A stretch of DNA of 29,921 bases, from contig CAJUGL010000040.1 in NCBI GenBank assembly GCA_910586515.1, positions 1 to 29,921 of the forward strand, read 5' to 3'. The notes beneath the pieces were generated by a model. The model did no database searches, was not told the origin of the DNA, and saw only the letters and a list, made by a program, of their open reading frames with translations. The position numbers were made by a program, and so were the translations under genes. Source of the stretch: an uncultured Acetatifactor sp. GTDB taxonomy: Bacteria; Bacillota; Clostridia; Lachnospirales; Lachnospiraceae. Shown here in pieces: positions 16,087 to 23,532 of this stretch. The stretch's first letter is position 1. Each line of letters begins with the position of its first letter.

Positions 16087-16857
16087 TTATTTATGCCCAT
16101 GGCCGTGCCTTTCCTCTCCTTTATGTCCCTTTTCCTGCTGATCGTTTTCATGCCCGCTCTTATGGCATTGAATCAATCCGTATATTTCGGCCATGGTCAT
16201 GTCATGGCAATCCTGAACAGTCACCGTTCCGTCATACTGTCTCAAAACCTGATATGCCGCATATTTTCCTGTTGACAGGCCGTTTTCATGAGCCTCCTCC
16301 ACGATGCCGATGTCCGCGCTGAGACTCGTACCGCCGTATTTCAGACAGCCTGAAGAAGACGCGATTTCCGTCTGCAGCGCATCCGCCTTCCGTCCGCTGC
16401 CCGCCGCCACGGTAAAAGTCAGCCCTGCCTCCGCGGACAGATAGGGCTGCATGGCATCGCTTTCCATCACAGCGTCCACCGCATCGTTATACCGCATACC
16501 ATTCAGCGATAAAGTGTTCAGCACATTCTCCCCGTCTCTATTGTAAGCCGCCGCGTAAATTACCCTGTCAAACCTGTTCAGCGCCAGTTCGATAGACGGA
16601 TTTACATCTATGCTGACATAGGAAACCGGTATTTTCGCCAGAACATAGCCGCCTGTTCCCAGAAGGCAAACCAGCATCAGACACACGGTTCCCAGGACCA
16701 CTCCGAAACCGGGACGCCGGACGGGCCGCCGATGTCTGCGATGTCTGAGACTATCCTGCTGCCTTGCCCTGCGCAGAAAGTCTTTGGTAGAAGCTTTCAG
16801 TTCCTCACTGGCTTCAATCCGGTCAAAGGCATCATGGATTCTCTCCTCCGTGCGCAT
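16087..16857 (-). CDS. RsgI-like membrane anti-sigma factor with His-rich tail
   Basis: 256 residues. A cytoplasmic N-terminal region (1-49) with a very basic RHRRHRRPVRR stretch precedes one transmembrane helix (about 51-74). Immediately outside is VSYVSIDVNPSIELALNRFDRVI (about 78-100), the hallmark of RsgI-type anti-sigma proteins. The external domain continues to about 230, and the last 25 residues are rich in His (ending GEERHGHGHK). Its ATG (16855-16857) shares one base with the stop of the ECF sigma gene in a TGATG arrangement, preceded by GGGGGGTGA, showing coupled translation. It is expected to hold the sigma factor at the membrane until an external signal arrives. The His tail suggests metal binding, which is inference. 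Confidence 0.82.
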   Translation of the reverse strand: MRTEERIHDAFDRIEASEELKASTKDFLRRARQQDSLRHRRHRRPVRRPGFGVVLGTVCLMLVCLLGTGGYVLAKIPVSYVSIDVNPSIELALNRFDRVIYAAAYNRDGENVLNTLSLNGMRYNDAVDAVMESDAMQPYLSAEAGLTFTVAAGSGRKADALQTEIASSSGCLKYGGTSLSADIGIVEEAHENGLSTGKYAAYQVLRQYDGTVTVQDCHDMTMAEIYGLIQCHKSGHENDQQEKGHKGEERHGHGHK

Positions 16858-17342
16858 CACAAATCACCCCCCAACGCTTCCTTCAGCATAGCCCGTCCTC
16901 TGGACAGCAGCGAATAGACCGTATTTTCTTTCCTGCCCAGAATTCTGCCCATCTCCGCAGCAGAGTAACCTTCATAGTAATGCAGATAAATCACATCTCT
17001 GTATTTTGCCGGCAAGGCCAGCACTGCCTCCAGCACTTCGCACTGCCGGGGCGGAATCGACGCCGCCTCCTCCGCCAGTTCCTCCAAAGACAGCGTCCTG
17101 TGGCGAAACAGACTTTTCCGATAATCTTTACAGGCATTCAGCGCAACACGAATAAACCACGCCTTCTCATGTCCCTCATCTTCAAAATTGCCTTCATAGA
17201 GCAGATATTTCAGAAAAACACTCTGAAAGACATCCTCCGTATCGGCTGAATTTTTCAGATAACAGAGACAAATCCGCCGTATCATATCAGAATACCGTTC
17301 CACCGCATGGTTGACCTCACCCTCACTGCGCACCAAGCTCAC
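16857..17342 (-). CDS. ECF-type RNA polymerase sigma factor
   Basis: 161 residues, the size of an extracytoplasmic-function sigma-70 factor with only regions 2 and 4. Region 2 (about 15-75) includes YSDMIRRICLCYLKNSADTEDVFQSVFLKYL and HEKAWFIRVALNACKDY. Region 4 (about 105-155) includes LPAKYRDVIYLHYYEGYSAAEMGRILGRKENTVYSLLSRGRAML, the -35-binding helix-turn-helix. The start is probably GTG at 17340-17342, close behind GAGGGCG; a second GTG three codons later is an alternative. It overlaps the anti-sigma gene by one base. It lies 86 bp downstream of the Cys/His-rich repeat gene, with an imperfect hairpin between. Confidence 0.92.
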   Translation of the reverse strand: MSLVRSEGEVNHAVERYSDMIRRICLCYLKNSADTEDVFQSVFLKYLLYEGNFEDEGHEKAWFIRVALNACKDYRKSLFRHRTLSLEELAEEAASIPPRQCEVLEAVLALPAKYRDVIYLHYYEGYSAAEMGRILGRKENTVYSLLSRGRAMLKEALGGDL

Positions 17343-17383
17343 CGCCCTCTTCTCTCTGGTTTTATCTCATGAAACGAAGCATC

Positions 17384-17412
17384 GGGCGGCAACATTCATG
17401 CTGCTGCCGCCC
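17384..17412 (-). terminator. Hairpin between the repeat-protein gene and the sigma gene
   Basis: GGGCGGCA (17384-17391) pairs with TGCCGCCC (17405-17412) across a 13-nt loop. There is no U-tract on the minus strand, so it may attenuate or process the transcript without ending it, giving more repeat-protein mRNA than sigma-factor mRNA. Confidence 0.45.
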
Positions 17413-17428
17413 GCCCTGATACCCTTTA

Positions 17429-18004
17429 TCAATGATGTCCTCTGCCGTGGTGCCCGCCTCCGTGGTGCCCGGAAGCATGACAGCCGTTCCCCGAGGCTGC
17501 CGCGCTCTCCCTGTACACAGGATTTCCGCACAGCGTACAATTGTCATTCCCGTCGCAGTCGCTCCAACTTCTGCAGTATCCGTTTACTACGCTGCAGCTC
17601 ACCGCCGCGCTCTCCCTGTACACAGGATTTCCGCACAGCGTGCAATTATCATTCCCGTCGCAGTCGCTCCAGCTTCTGCAGTATCCGTTTACTACGCTGC
17701 AGCTCACTGCCGCGCTCTCCCTGTACACAGGATTTCCGCACAGCGTACAATTGTCATTCCCGTCGCAGTCGCTCCAGCTTCTGCAGTGTCCGTTTACTAC
17801 GCTGCAGCTGATTGCCGCGCTCTCCGGGCTCACCGCGCAGTGATACCTTCCTGCACTTCCCAGAGTTCGGTGAGCATGATGGCGCAATACCGCGCCGGTA
17901 GGCGTCACCTTTGCCACAGAAAAGGACGTCCCCGCCGCTGATGCCGACATTCCCATAAATGCGGTAAGAATAAGTACTGCCCCTGCCATAACCAATTTCT
18001 TCAT
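17429..18004 (-). CDS. Secreted Cys-rich tandem-repeat protein with His-rich tail
   Basis: 191 residues from the ATG at 18002-18004, preceded by GGAGG; the frame is open 17 residues further without need. A signal peptide (about 1-24, ending SASA) is followed by a linker, then three consecutive 35-residue units, each with the Cys pattern C-x6-C-x5-C-x5-C-x2-C (for example YCRSWSDCDGNDNCTLCG). The acidic SDCDGNDNC core resembles a metal-binding loop. The last residues are GHHGGGHHGRGHH. I recognise no known family. It is likely exported and disulfide- or metal-rich. As the first gene before an ECF sigma/anti-sigma pair, it could be the system's target or sensor ligand; this is inference. Confidence 0.75.
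   Translation of the reverse strand: MKKLVMAGAVLILTAFMGMSASAAGTSFSVAKVTPTGAVLRHHAHRTLGSAGRYHCAVSPESAAISCSVVNGHCRSWSDCDGNDNCTLCGNPVYRESAAVSCSVVNGYCRSWSDCDGNDNCTLCGNPVYRESAAVSCSVVNGYCRSWSDCDGNDNCTLCGNPVYRESAAASGNGCHASGHHGGGHHGRGHH
17499..17813 (-). repeat. Three tandem 105-bp repeats inside the Cys-rich gene
   Basis: Units run 17499-17603, 17604-17708 and 17709-17813, with a partial fourth start of about 12 bp at 17814. By direct comparison the units differ from one another at only 4 or 5 of 105 positions, and the changes alter few residues. The in-frame length (35 codons) means copy number can change without breaking the protein. Confidence 0.95.
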
Positions 18005-18084
18005 TTTCTCTGCCTCCATTCTGATCTTTTTTGAGACTTCCCCGACATTGCGCAACTGCTGTCGGTTACCTCTCTACTTATTAA

Positions 18085-18111
18085 TACGACGGTTAGAATG
18101 AAAACCTTGCA
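18085..18111 (-). promoter_or_regulatory. ECF-type promoter candidate before the Cys-rich gene
   Basis: On the minus strand TGCAAGGTTTTC (-35 region, ending near 18111) is followed, about 14 bp after TGCAAG, by CCGTCGTA (-10 region, 18085-18092). The CGTC -10 core is typical of ECF sigma-factor promoters, whereas no TTGACA/TATAAT pair is visible here. It may be the target of the sigma factor encoded downstream. The spacer is a little short, so confidence is modest. Confidence 0.45.
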
Positions 18112-18128
18112 GAGCATTGAAAATATTT

Positions 18129-19307
18129 CTATTTCCAGAACTTTTTCTTCTTTCCTTCCTTTGCGTTCTCTCTGCCCTCTCCGGAATGATCCTGCTCGGA
18201 AACAGTCTTGGCAGCATTGAGCGTATTTCCTGTAAGCTCGTCGAACTGGCGCAGCAAGTCCTTCGCCTCCGGCTTCATCTTGTCCGGAACCTGCACCACC
18301 AGAGTCACATAGTGATCACCTCTGACATCCTTGTTCCGCCAGGAGGGAACTCCCTTTCCTCTCAACCGTATCCTGGTGTCCGTCTGGGTGCCCGCCTTCA
18401 CATCGTAAATCACCTTTCCGTCCACCGTATCAATCAGCACTTCGCCGCCCAGCGCAGCCACCGCAAAGGAAACCGGCACTGTGGAGAAAATATCGAAATC
18501 CTGCCTCTGAAAGATCGGATGACGCCCTACGATCACCTCGATAAGCACATCTCCCCGGGGACCTCCGTTAATCCCCGGTTCTCCCAGACCAGGCATACGC
18601 GTAGACTGCCCGTTATCGATCCCTGCGGGGATATCTACGGAATAACGTTTTTTCATGGAGATATATCCGGTTCCCCGACAATCCGCACATTTATCCTTGA
18701 TAATCTTGCCGCTTCCCTGACAGTCCGGACAGGTCTGTACATTGCGCACCGTGCCGAAAAGAGACTGCTGCGTAAACATTACCTGTCCCTTGCCGCCGCA
18801 CTTCGGACAAGTCTCCGGACTGGTTCCCGGCTTTGCCCCTGAACCGCTGCAGGTCTTGCAGGTTTCCTTGACATTGAGTTCAATTTCCTTCTTACAGCCG
18901 AATACCGCCTCCTCGAAAGCAATGCGGACACTGGTACGGAGATTCGCGCCCTTCATCGGGCCGTTGCTGTGCGCTCTGCTGCGCCCGCCGCCAAACAAAT
19001 CTCCGAAGATATCTCCGAAAATATCTCCGAAATCCGCCCCACTGAAGTCAAAACCGCCTGCCCCTCCTGCGCCGCCGTCAAAAGCGGCATGGCCAAACTG
19101 GTCATACTGGCGTCTCTTATCCGGATCGCTCAACACGGCGTAGGCTTCCGACGCCTCCTTAAATTTCTTTTCTGCCTCCGTGTCTCCCGGATTCATATCC
19201 GGATGATACTTTTTTGCAAGAGCACGGTATGCTTTTTTAATCGCCGCATCATCCGCCCCTTTATCTACGCCAAGAACTTCATAATAGTCTCGCTTCTGCT
19301 CTGCCAT
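18129..19307 (-). CDS. dnaJ: Chaperone protein DnaJ
   Basis: A 392-residue type I J-protein that delivers substrates to DnaK and stimulates its ATPase. The J domain (1-70) has the HPD motif at 35-37. A Gly/Phe-rich linker (76-110) contains a short FGDI repeat. The zinc-binding region has all four CxxCxGxG motifs, beginning at C150 (CKTCSGSG), C167, C193 and C207, and the C-terminal substrate domains follow. The tail is Lys-rich. It is separated from dnaK by 230 bp that hold a separate promoter. GAGGAG precedes the ATG at 19305-19307. Confidence 0.97.
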   Translation of the reverse strand: MAEQKRDYYEVLGVDKGADDAAIKKAYRALAKKYHPDMNPGDTEAEKKFKEASEAYAVLSDPDKRRQYDQFGHAAFDGGAGGAGGFDFSGADFGDIFGDIFGDLFGGGRSRAHSNGPMKGANLRTSVRIAFEEAVFGCKKEIELNVKETCKTCSGSGAKPGTSPETCPKCGGKGQVMFTQQSLFGTVRNVQTCPDCQGSGKIIKDKCADCRGTGYISMKKRYSVDIPAGIDNGQSTRMPGLGEPGINGGPRGDVLIEVIVGRHPIFQRQDFDIFSTVPVSFAVAALGGEVLIDTVDGKVIYDVKAGTQTDTRIRLRGKGVPSWRNKDVRGDHYVTLVVQVPDKMKPEAKDLLRQFDELTGNTLNAAKTVSEQDHSGEGRENAKEGKKKKFWK

Positions 19308-19343
19308 AATAAACTCCTCATATCACAATATACACACTCTATT

Positions 19344-19372
19344 AAAATATCACATTTTGCGCACTTATTCAA
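19344..19372 (-). promoter_or_regulatory. Separate dnaJ promoter
   Basis: The minus strand carries TTGAAT (19367-19372), a 17-bp spacer and TATTTT (19344-19349), a reasonable sigma-A promoter. No CIRCE sequence lies near it, so dnaJ may also be transcribed independently of HrcA. Confidence 0.6.
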
Positions 19373-19387
19373 TCTTTTATTACAGCC

Positions 19388-19425
19388 GAACTGTGATTTT
19401 ATGGTAAGAATTGGTAACAGTTCAG
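19388..19425. repeat. AACAGTTCAG half-site, copy 3 of the dispersed palindrome
   Basis: GTAACAGTTCAG at 19414-19425 is identical to the left arm of the palindrome at 8183-8194. An opposing GAACTGT lies at 19388-19394, so a 7-bp stem with a 22-nt loop can form. It looks like a diverged copy, placed between dnaK and the dnaJ promoter. Confidence 0.5.
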
Positions 19426-19510
19426 ACAGCCCCTGCCGCAAAGGAAATAACGGATTCCGCAGGCAGATTTCCCCCGCAAAATGCATAAGGATCCGTCTAC
19501 CCGCGAAAAC

Positions 19511-19528
19511 GGTGCCGCAAGCGGCACC
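19511..19528 (-). terminator. Hairpin just after dnaK
   Basis: A perfect 8-bp stem, GGTGCCGC (19511-19518) and GCGGCACC (19521-19528), with a 2-nt gap, lies 9 bp past the dnaK stop. On the minus strand it is followed by GTTTTCGCGG, a weak U-tract, so it is probably a partial terminator or a processing/stability hairpin that lowers dnaJ expression relative to dnaK. Confidence 0.55.
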
Positions 19529-19537
19529 GTCCCCATC

Positions 19538-21409
19538 TTATACTTCGCGGAAATCTCCGTCAATCACATCGTCATCGGGACCTGATGCGCCCTGCGTGTC
19601 TGCCGCGCCCCCCATATCCGGGCCTGCCGCACCGCCCTGTGCCTGCTGCATATTCTCATACATCTTGGTAAACAGGCTCTGGGCGCTGTTCATCAGCTTC
19701 TCCTTTGCCGCTTTCAACTCATCGACATCACTGTCGCTCATCTCCTGATCTTTGGTTCTCTCCAGAATGCCCTTCACCGCATCCAGGTCAGCCTGTACGG
19801 CGGACTTTTCAATCTCGCTGATCTTGTCGCCCACTTCACCCAGTGCCTTCTCGGTCTGGAACACAAAGGAATCCGCTTCGTTCCGTGCCTCCACGGCCTC
19901 CTTGCGCTTCTTATCCTGGGCCTCAAACTCAGCCGCCTCTTTTACCGCCCTGTCGATTTCATCATCGGACATATTGGATCCGGCCGTGATTGTGATGTGC
20001 TGCTCCTTACCGGTTCCCAGATCCTTTGCGGAAACGTTCACGATACCGTTTGCATCGATATCAAAGGTAACCTCGATCTGCGGCACGCCTCTTCTTGCAG
20101 GAGGGATCCCGTCCAGACGGAACTGTCCCAGAGACTTGTTGTCCCGGGCAAACTGTCTCTCGCCCTGTACTACATTGATATCCACCGCGGTCTGATTATC
20201 TGCCGCAGTTGAGAAAATCTGGCTGTGCTTGGTGGGAATCGTTGTATTCCGCTCAATCAGCCTGGTAGCCACACCGCCCATGGTCTCGATAGAAAGCGAC
20301 AGCGGTGTCACATCCAGGAGCAGAATATCGCCTGCGCCTGCGTCGCCTGCCAGCTTGCCGCCCTGCACGGAAGCGCCGATCGCCACACACTCATCCGGAT
20401 TCAGCGACTTGCTGGGCTCCTTACCCGTTATCTGTCTTACCTTGTCCTGAACGGCCGGGATACGGGTGGAACCGCCTACAAGCAGCACCTGTCCCAGATC
20501 CGAATTCGTCAAACCGGCATCCTTCATGGCATTCTGAACAGGGATTACCGTTCTCTCCACCAGATCATGCGTCAGTTCATCAAACTGCGCGCGGGTTAAG
20601 TTCATATCAAAATGTTTCGGTCCTTCTGCCGTGGCCGTGATAAAGGGCAGGTTGATATTCGTGGTCATCGCGCTGGAAAGCTCTTTCTTCGCCTTTTCGG
20701 CAGCTTCCTTCAGCCTCTGCATTGCCATCTTATCATTGGACAGGTCCACTCCCTCGGCCTTCTTGAACTCGCTCAGCATCCACTGAATTATCTTGTTGTC
20801 AAAATCGTCGCCCCCCAGATGGGTATCGCCGTTTGTGGCCAAAACTTCGATGACGCCGTCGCCGATCTCAATGATGGATACGTCAAATGTACCGCCGCCC
20901 AGATCGTACACCATGATCTTCTGTTCTTTTTCATTGTCCAGACCGTAGGCGAGAGCCGCAGCCGTAGGCTCATTGATAATGCGCTTTACTTCCAGGCCGG
21001 CTATCTTGCCCGCATCTTTGGTTGCCTGACGCTGCGCATCATTAAAATACGCAGGAACCGTGATCACCGCCTCAGCAACCTTCTCCCCCAGATAGCTCTC
21101 CGCATCCGCTTTCAGCTTCTGCAGAATCATGGCGGAAATCTGCTGCGGTGAATATCTCTTGCCCTCAATGGAGCGGCCGTTGTCTGTACCCATATCTCTC
21201 TTAATGGAAGCGATGGTCTTCTCTGCGTTGGTGACTGCCTGGCGCTTTGCCGGCTCACCTACCAGTCTTTCCCCTGTTTTCGTAAAGGCCACTACAGAGG
21301 GGGTGGTCCTGGCGCCTTCCGCATTGGCGATAACAGTGGGCTTGCCGCCCTCCATCACAGCCACGCAGCTGTTAGTGGTACCTAAGTCGATTCCGATAAT
21401 CTTGCTCAT
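19538..21409 (-). CDS. dnaK: Chaperone protein DnaK (Hsp70)
   Basis: 623 residues, normal for Gram-positive DnaK (about 605-625). The ATPase domain has IGIDLGTTNSCVAV at the start, VYDLGGGTFDVSI and VLLVGGSTRIPAVQ, the three Hsp70 signatures. The substrate-binding domain includes LLLDVTPLSLSIETMGG and the later GERQFARDNKSLGQF. The C-terminal lid ends in a Gly/Ala/Asp-rich tail closing with DVIDGDFREV. It is the third gene of hrcA-grpE-dnaK. The ATG at 21407-21409 follows AGGAGGACATAAAA. Confidence 0.98.
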   Translation of the reverse strand: MSKIIGIDLGTTNSCVAVMEGGKPTVIANAEGARTTPSVVAFTKTGERLVGEPAKRQAVTNAEKTIASIKRDMGTDNGRSIEGKRYSPQQISAMILQKLKADAESYLGEKVAEAVITVPAYFNDAQRQATKDAGKIAGLEVKRIINEPTAAALAYGLDNEKEQKIMVYDLGGGTFDVSIIEIGDGVIEVLATNGDTHLGGDDFDNKIIQWMLSEFKKAEGVDLSNDKMAMQRLKEAAEKAKKELSSAMTTNINLPFITATAEGPKHFDMNLTRAQFDELTHDLVERTVIPVQNAMKDAGLTNSDLGQVLLVGGSTRIPAVQDKVRQITGKEPSKSLNPDECVAIGASVQGGKLAGDAGAGDILLLDVTPLSLSIETMGGVATRLIERNTTIPTKHSQIFSTAADNQTAVDINVVQGERQFARDNKSLGQFRLDGIPPARRGVPQIEVTFDIDANGIVNVSAKDLGTGKEQHITITAGSNMSDDEIDRAVKEAAEFEAQDKKRKEAVEARNEADSFVFQTEKALGEVGDKISEIEKSAVQADLDAVKGILERTKDQEMSDSDVDELKAAKEKLMNSAQSLFTKMYENMQQAQGGAAGPDMGGAADTQGASGPDDDVIDGDFREV

Positions 21410-21474
21410 TTTTATGTCCTCCTGAATTTAATCTGCTATTTATCTGAAAATACATTAGAAACCTGATTACTGTC

Positions 21475-22149
21475 CTACTCTGCCACACCCACCATGGAAT
21501 GCCGCACCACGCTGTCGCGGTAAGTGTAACCCCTCTGGAGTTCCTGGGCCACCACACCGGATTCGTATTCCCCGCTCTCCACCTGCATTACCGCATTGTG
21601 CAGATTCGGATCAAATTCCTTCCCCACAGCCTCAATGGGCTTCACGCCCAGATTCTCCAGCTCCGTCAGCAGCTGTTTATATACACGGTTCATCCCGTCT
21701 ACAAAAGGATCCTCTTTTCTGTCCTCGGGCACCGTCGCCAGCCCCCGCTCAAAATTGTCCACCACGGGAAGAATCTTCTCTATTACGCTCTTCGCCCCCG
21801 TCTCAAACATGGCGTGTTTTTCCTTCTCCGTTCGGTTTCGGAAATTCTCAAACTCTGCCAGCTGACGCTTCACCTTATCCTCAAGCTGCTCGATCTGCTC
21901 TTTGTAGCCCTGAGACTTCTTATCCAGCTTGGCCTGCTTCTTTGCCGCCCGCTTCTCCGCCCAGGTCTTGGGATCCTCTCCCTCAGGCGGCGCGCTTTCC
22001 TCCTCGCCTCCCGCCGCTTCCTCAGCTCCGGCCTCTTCGTTTCCGGCCCCTTCTTCCCTGTCGGGCTCCTGCTCCTCAGCCGCCAGTTCCCGGTCCGTTT
22101 CCTTTTCTATTTCTGTCTCTTTTTCCATTCCGCGTTCCTGATCTGCCAT
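21475..22149 (-). CDS. grpE: Nucleotide-exchange factor GrpE
   Basis: 224 residues, a co-chaperone that releases ADP from DnaK. The first 80 or so residues are very acidic and low in complexity (Glu/Ala-rich). The coiled-coil follows (QLEDKVKRQLAEFENFRNRTEKEK), and the C-terminal beta domain has LENLGVKPIEAVGKEFDPNLHNAVMQVE and AQELQRGYTYRDSVVRHSMVGV, the GrpE signature. It lies between hrcA (103-bp gap) and dnaK (65-bp gap). GGGAGG lies a little far from the ATG at 22147-22149. Confidence 0.97.
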   Translation of the reverse strand: MADQERGMEKETEIEKETDRELAAEEQEPDREEGAGNEEAGAEEAAGGEEESAPPEGEDPKTWAEKRAAKKQAKLDKKSQGYKEQIEQLEDKVKRQLAEFENFRNRTEKEKHAMFETGAKSVIEKILPVVDNFERGLATVPEDRKEDPFVDGMNRVYKQLLTELENLGVKPIEAVGKEFDPNLHNAVMQVESGEYESGVVAQELQRGYTYRDSVVRHSMVGVAE

Positions 22150-22252
22150 ATTGCCAATCTTCAGCCTCCCATTCTTTTCTACTTATTTACTTAGGAAAGT
22201 CCTCCGCCGGACGGGAAATTCCCGGATGGAAAATTCCCCTTGCGCCCAGGCG

Positions 22253-23299
22253 TTATTCTTCCTCTTCCTTCCTATATAAATTATCAAGCTGTACCTGGAT
22301 GGTTCTCAGCGTCCCCACAACCTTGTCATAATCCATCCGCTTGGGCCCCACTATACCGATGGTCCCCTTCATACCGCCTCCCAGTTCATAGGTAGCGGTA
22401 ACGACACTGCAGTCCCTCATGCTCTTCACCGGTGTCTCCGATCCGATATAGACCTGAATCCCCGTCTCCCCGACATCCCCCTGAGCCTCCTGAAGGATCT
22501 CTCCCAGAAGCTGCTTCTCCTCGAAGGTATTGATCAATTCGCTGGCCATCTGCTGATCCGCCAGCTCCGGATAGCGAAAAATATTATTGGTTCCGCTGGT
22601 ATAAATCTCCAGATCTTCCTCGGCTCTCACCGCCTCGGCCACCGCGTCAATGACCTCTCCCACAATCCTCCCATGAATCCCGGCCTGCTGCTTCATGACG
22701 GCTATCATGGCTAAATTGATCTCGTCGATGGCAAGCCCGTTCAGGTGCGTGTTCAGCAGAATATTCAACTTCAGCAGCGTCTCGTCATCCGGCTCTTCCT
22801 CCACGGGAAGAATGCTGTTCTTGATCACATTGCCCTCCAGAACGATGACTGCCAAAAGCTGCCCTGCGTCCACTCTGGACAGCTGAATAAACTTCAGCTT
22901 GCTGCGCTTTGCCCTCGGGGCGGAGATCATGGTGGCGTACTGGGTATTCTGCGCAAGCAGCCGGGCCATCTGCTTCAGCAGCGCTTCCACCTTATTCTGG
23001 CGCTCCGACAGCATCTCTTTCATCTCCCGCAGCTCCAGCACTTCCCGTTCCTTTTCCTCCATCATGGCGTCCACATAGAAGCGGTAGCCCCTGTCGGAAG
23101 GAATCCTTCCCGCAGAAGTATGCGGCTGAAAGATATACCCCATCTCCTCCAAATCTGCCATCTCGTTCCGGATGGTTGCGGAACTCAGGTTCAGGTCGGT
23201 ATATTTGGAAATCGTTCTGCTGCCCACCGGTTCGCCTGTTTCCAGATAATTGCGGATAACCGCCTGCAGGATTTTTCTTTTTCTCTCATCCAGCTCCAT
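22253..23299 (-). CDS. hrcA: Heat-inducible transcription repressor HrcA
   Basis: 348 residues from the ATG at 23297-23299 (MELDERKRKIL), preceded by GGGAGG; the frame is open 10 residues further into the operator. The N-terminal winged helix has ETGEPVGSRTISKYTDLNLSSATIRNEMADLEEMGY, the HrcA signature, followed by QPHTSAGRIPSDRGYRFYVD. The C-terminal part includes VYIGSE and GTIGIVGPKRMDYDKV. HrcA represses its own operon through CIRCE and is kept active by GroEL. The consensus CIRCE lies 23 bp upstream of this start, so autoregulation is clear. Confidence 0.98.
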   Translation of the reverse strand: MELDERKRKILQAVIRNYLETGEPVGSRTISKYTDLNLSSATIRNEMADLEEMGYIFQPHTSAGRIPSDRGYRFYVDAMMEEKEREVLELREMKEMLSERQNKVEALLKQMARLLAQNTQYATMISAPRAKRSKLKFIQLSRVDAGQLLAVIVLEGNVIKNSILPVEEEPDDETLLKLNILLNTHLNGLAIDEINLAMIAVMKQQAGIHGRIVGEVIDAVAEAVRAEEDLEIYTSGTNNIFRYPELADQQMASELINTFEEKQLLGEILQEAQGDVGETGIQVYIGSETPVKSMRDCSVVTATYELGGGMKGTIGIVGPKRMDYDKVVGTLRTIQVQLDNLYRKEEEE

Positions 23300-23322
23300 G
23301 GAAGCTGCCTCCCTTTTTATTA

Positions 23323-23349
23323 TTAGCACTCATTTGCGGGGAGTGCTAA
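23323..23349 (-). promoter_or_regulatory. CIRCE operator (HrcA-binding site)
   Basis: A perfect consensus inverted repeat, TTAGCACTC at 23323-23331, a 9-bp spacer, and GAGTGCTAA at 23341-23349. It lies just downstream of the -10 box at 23364-23369, covering the transcription start of hrcA-grpE-dnaK. Confidence 0.98.
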
Positions 23350-23363
23350 CACCTGCTAACCAT

Positions 23364-23392
23364 AAAATATCACTTACCCTAATCATTGTCAA
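23364..23392 (-). promoter_or_regulatory. hrcA operon promoter
   Basis: The minus strand has TTGACA (23387-23392), 17 bp, then TATTTT (23364-23369). The -35 box matches the sigma-A consensus fully. The CIRCE operator begins 14 bp after the -10 box. Confidence 0.88.
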
Positions 23393-23427
23393 CCAATTTC
23401 CCCAAAAATAATTCTAAAAAAATTCTA

Positions 23428-23477
23428 AAAAAGCGGCATCGAACCCCCGTATACTAACGGATTCGATGCCGCTTTTT
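23428..23477 (-). terminator. Strong terminator after the DUF6465 gene
   Basis: A perfect 16-bp stem, AAAAAGCGGCATCGAA (23428-23443) and its complement at 23462-23477, with an 18-nt loop. On the minus strand it runs into TTTTTTAG followed by more T-rich sequence. It separates the DUF6465 transcript from the hrcA promoter. Confidence 0.92.
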
Positions 23478-23532
23478 GGTTTATGCGCAGGGATATTATC
23501 ACCCCGGCTCGATTTCTGCCCCGGCGAATGCC

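Noticed and set aside
17499..17813. CRISPR-like regularly spaced repeat
   Set aside because: The 105-bp units are contiguous without unique spacers and encode a repeated peptide in frame.
17311..17941. Plus-strand open frames across the tandem repeats
   Set aside because: They arise from the repeat's reverse complement; only the minus-strand frame has a signal peptide, ribosome site and patterned cysteines.
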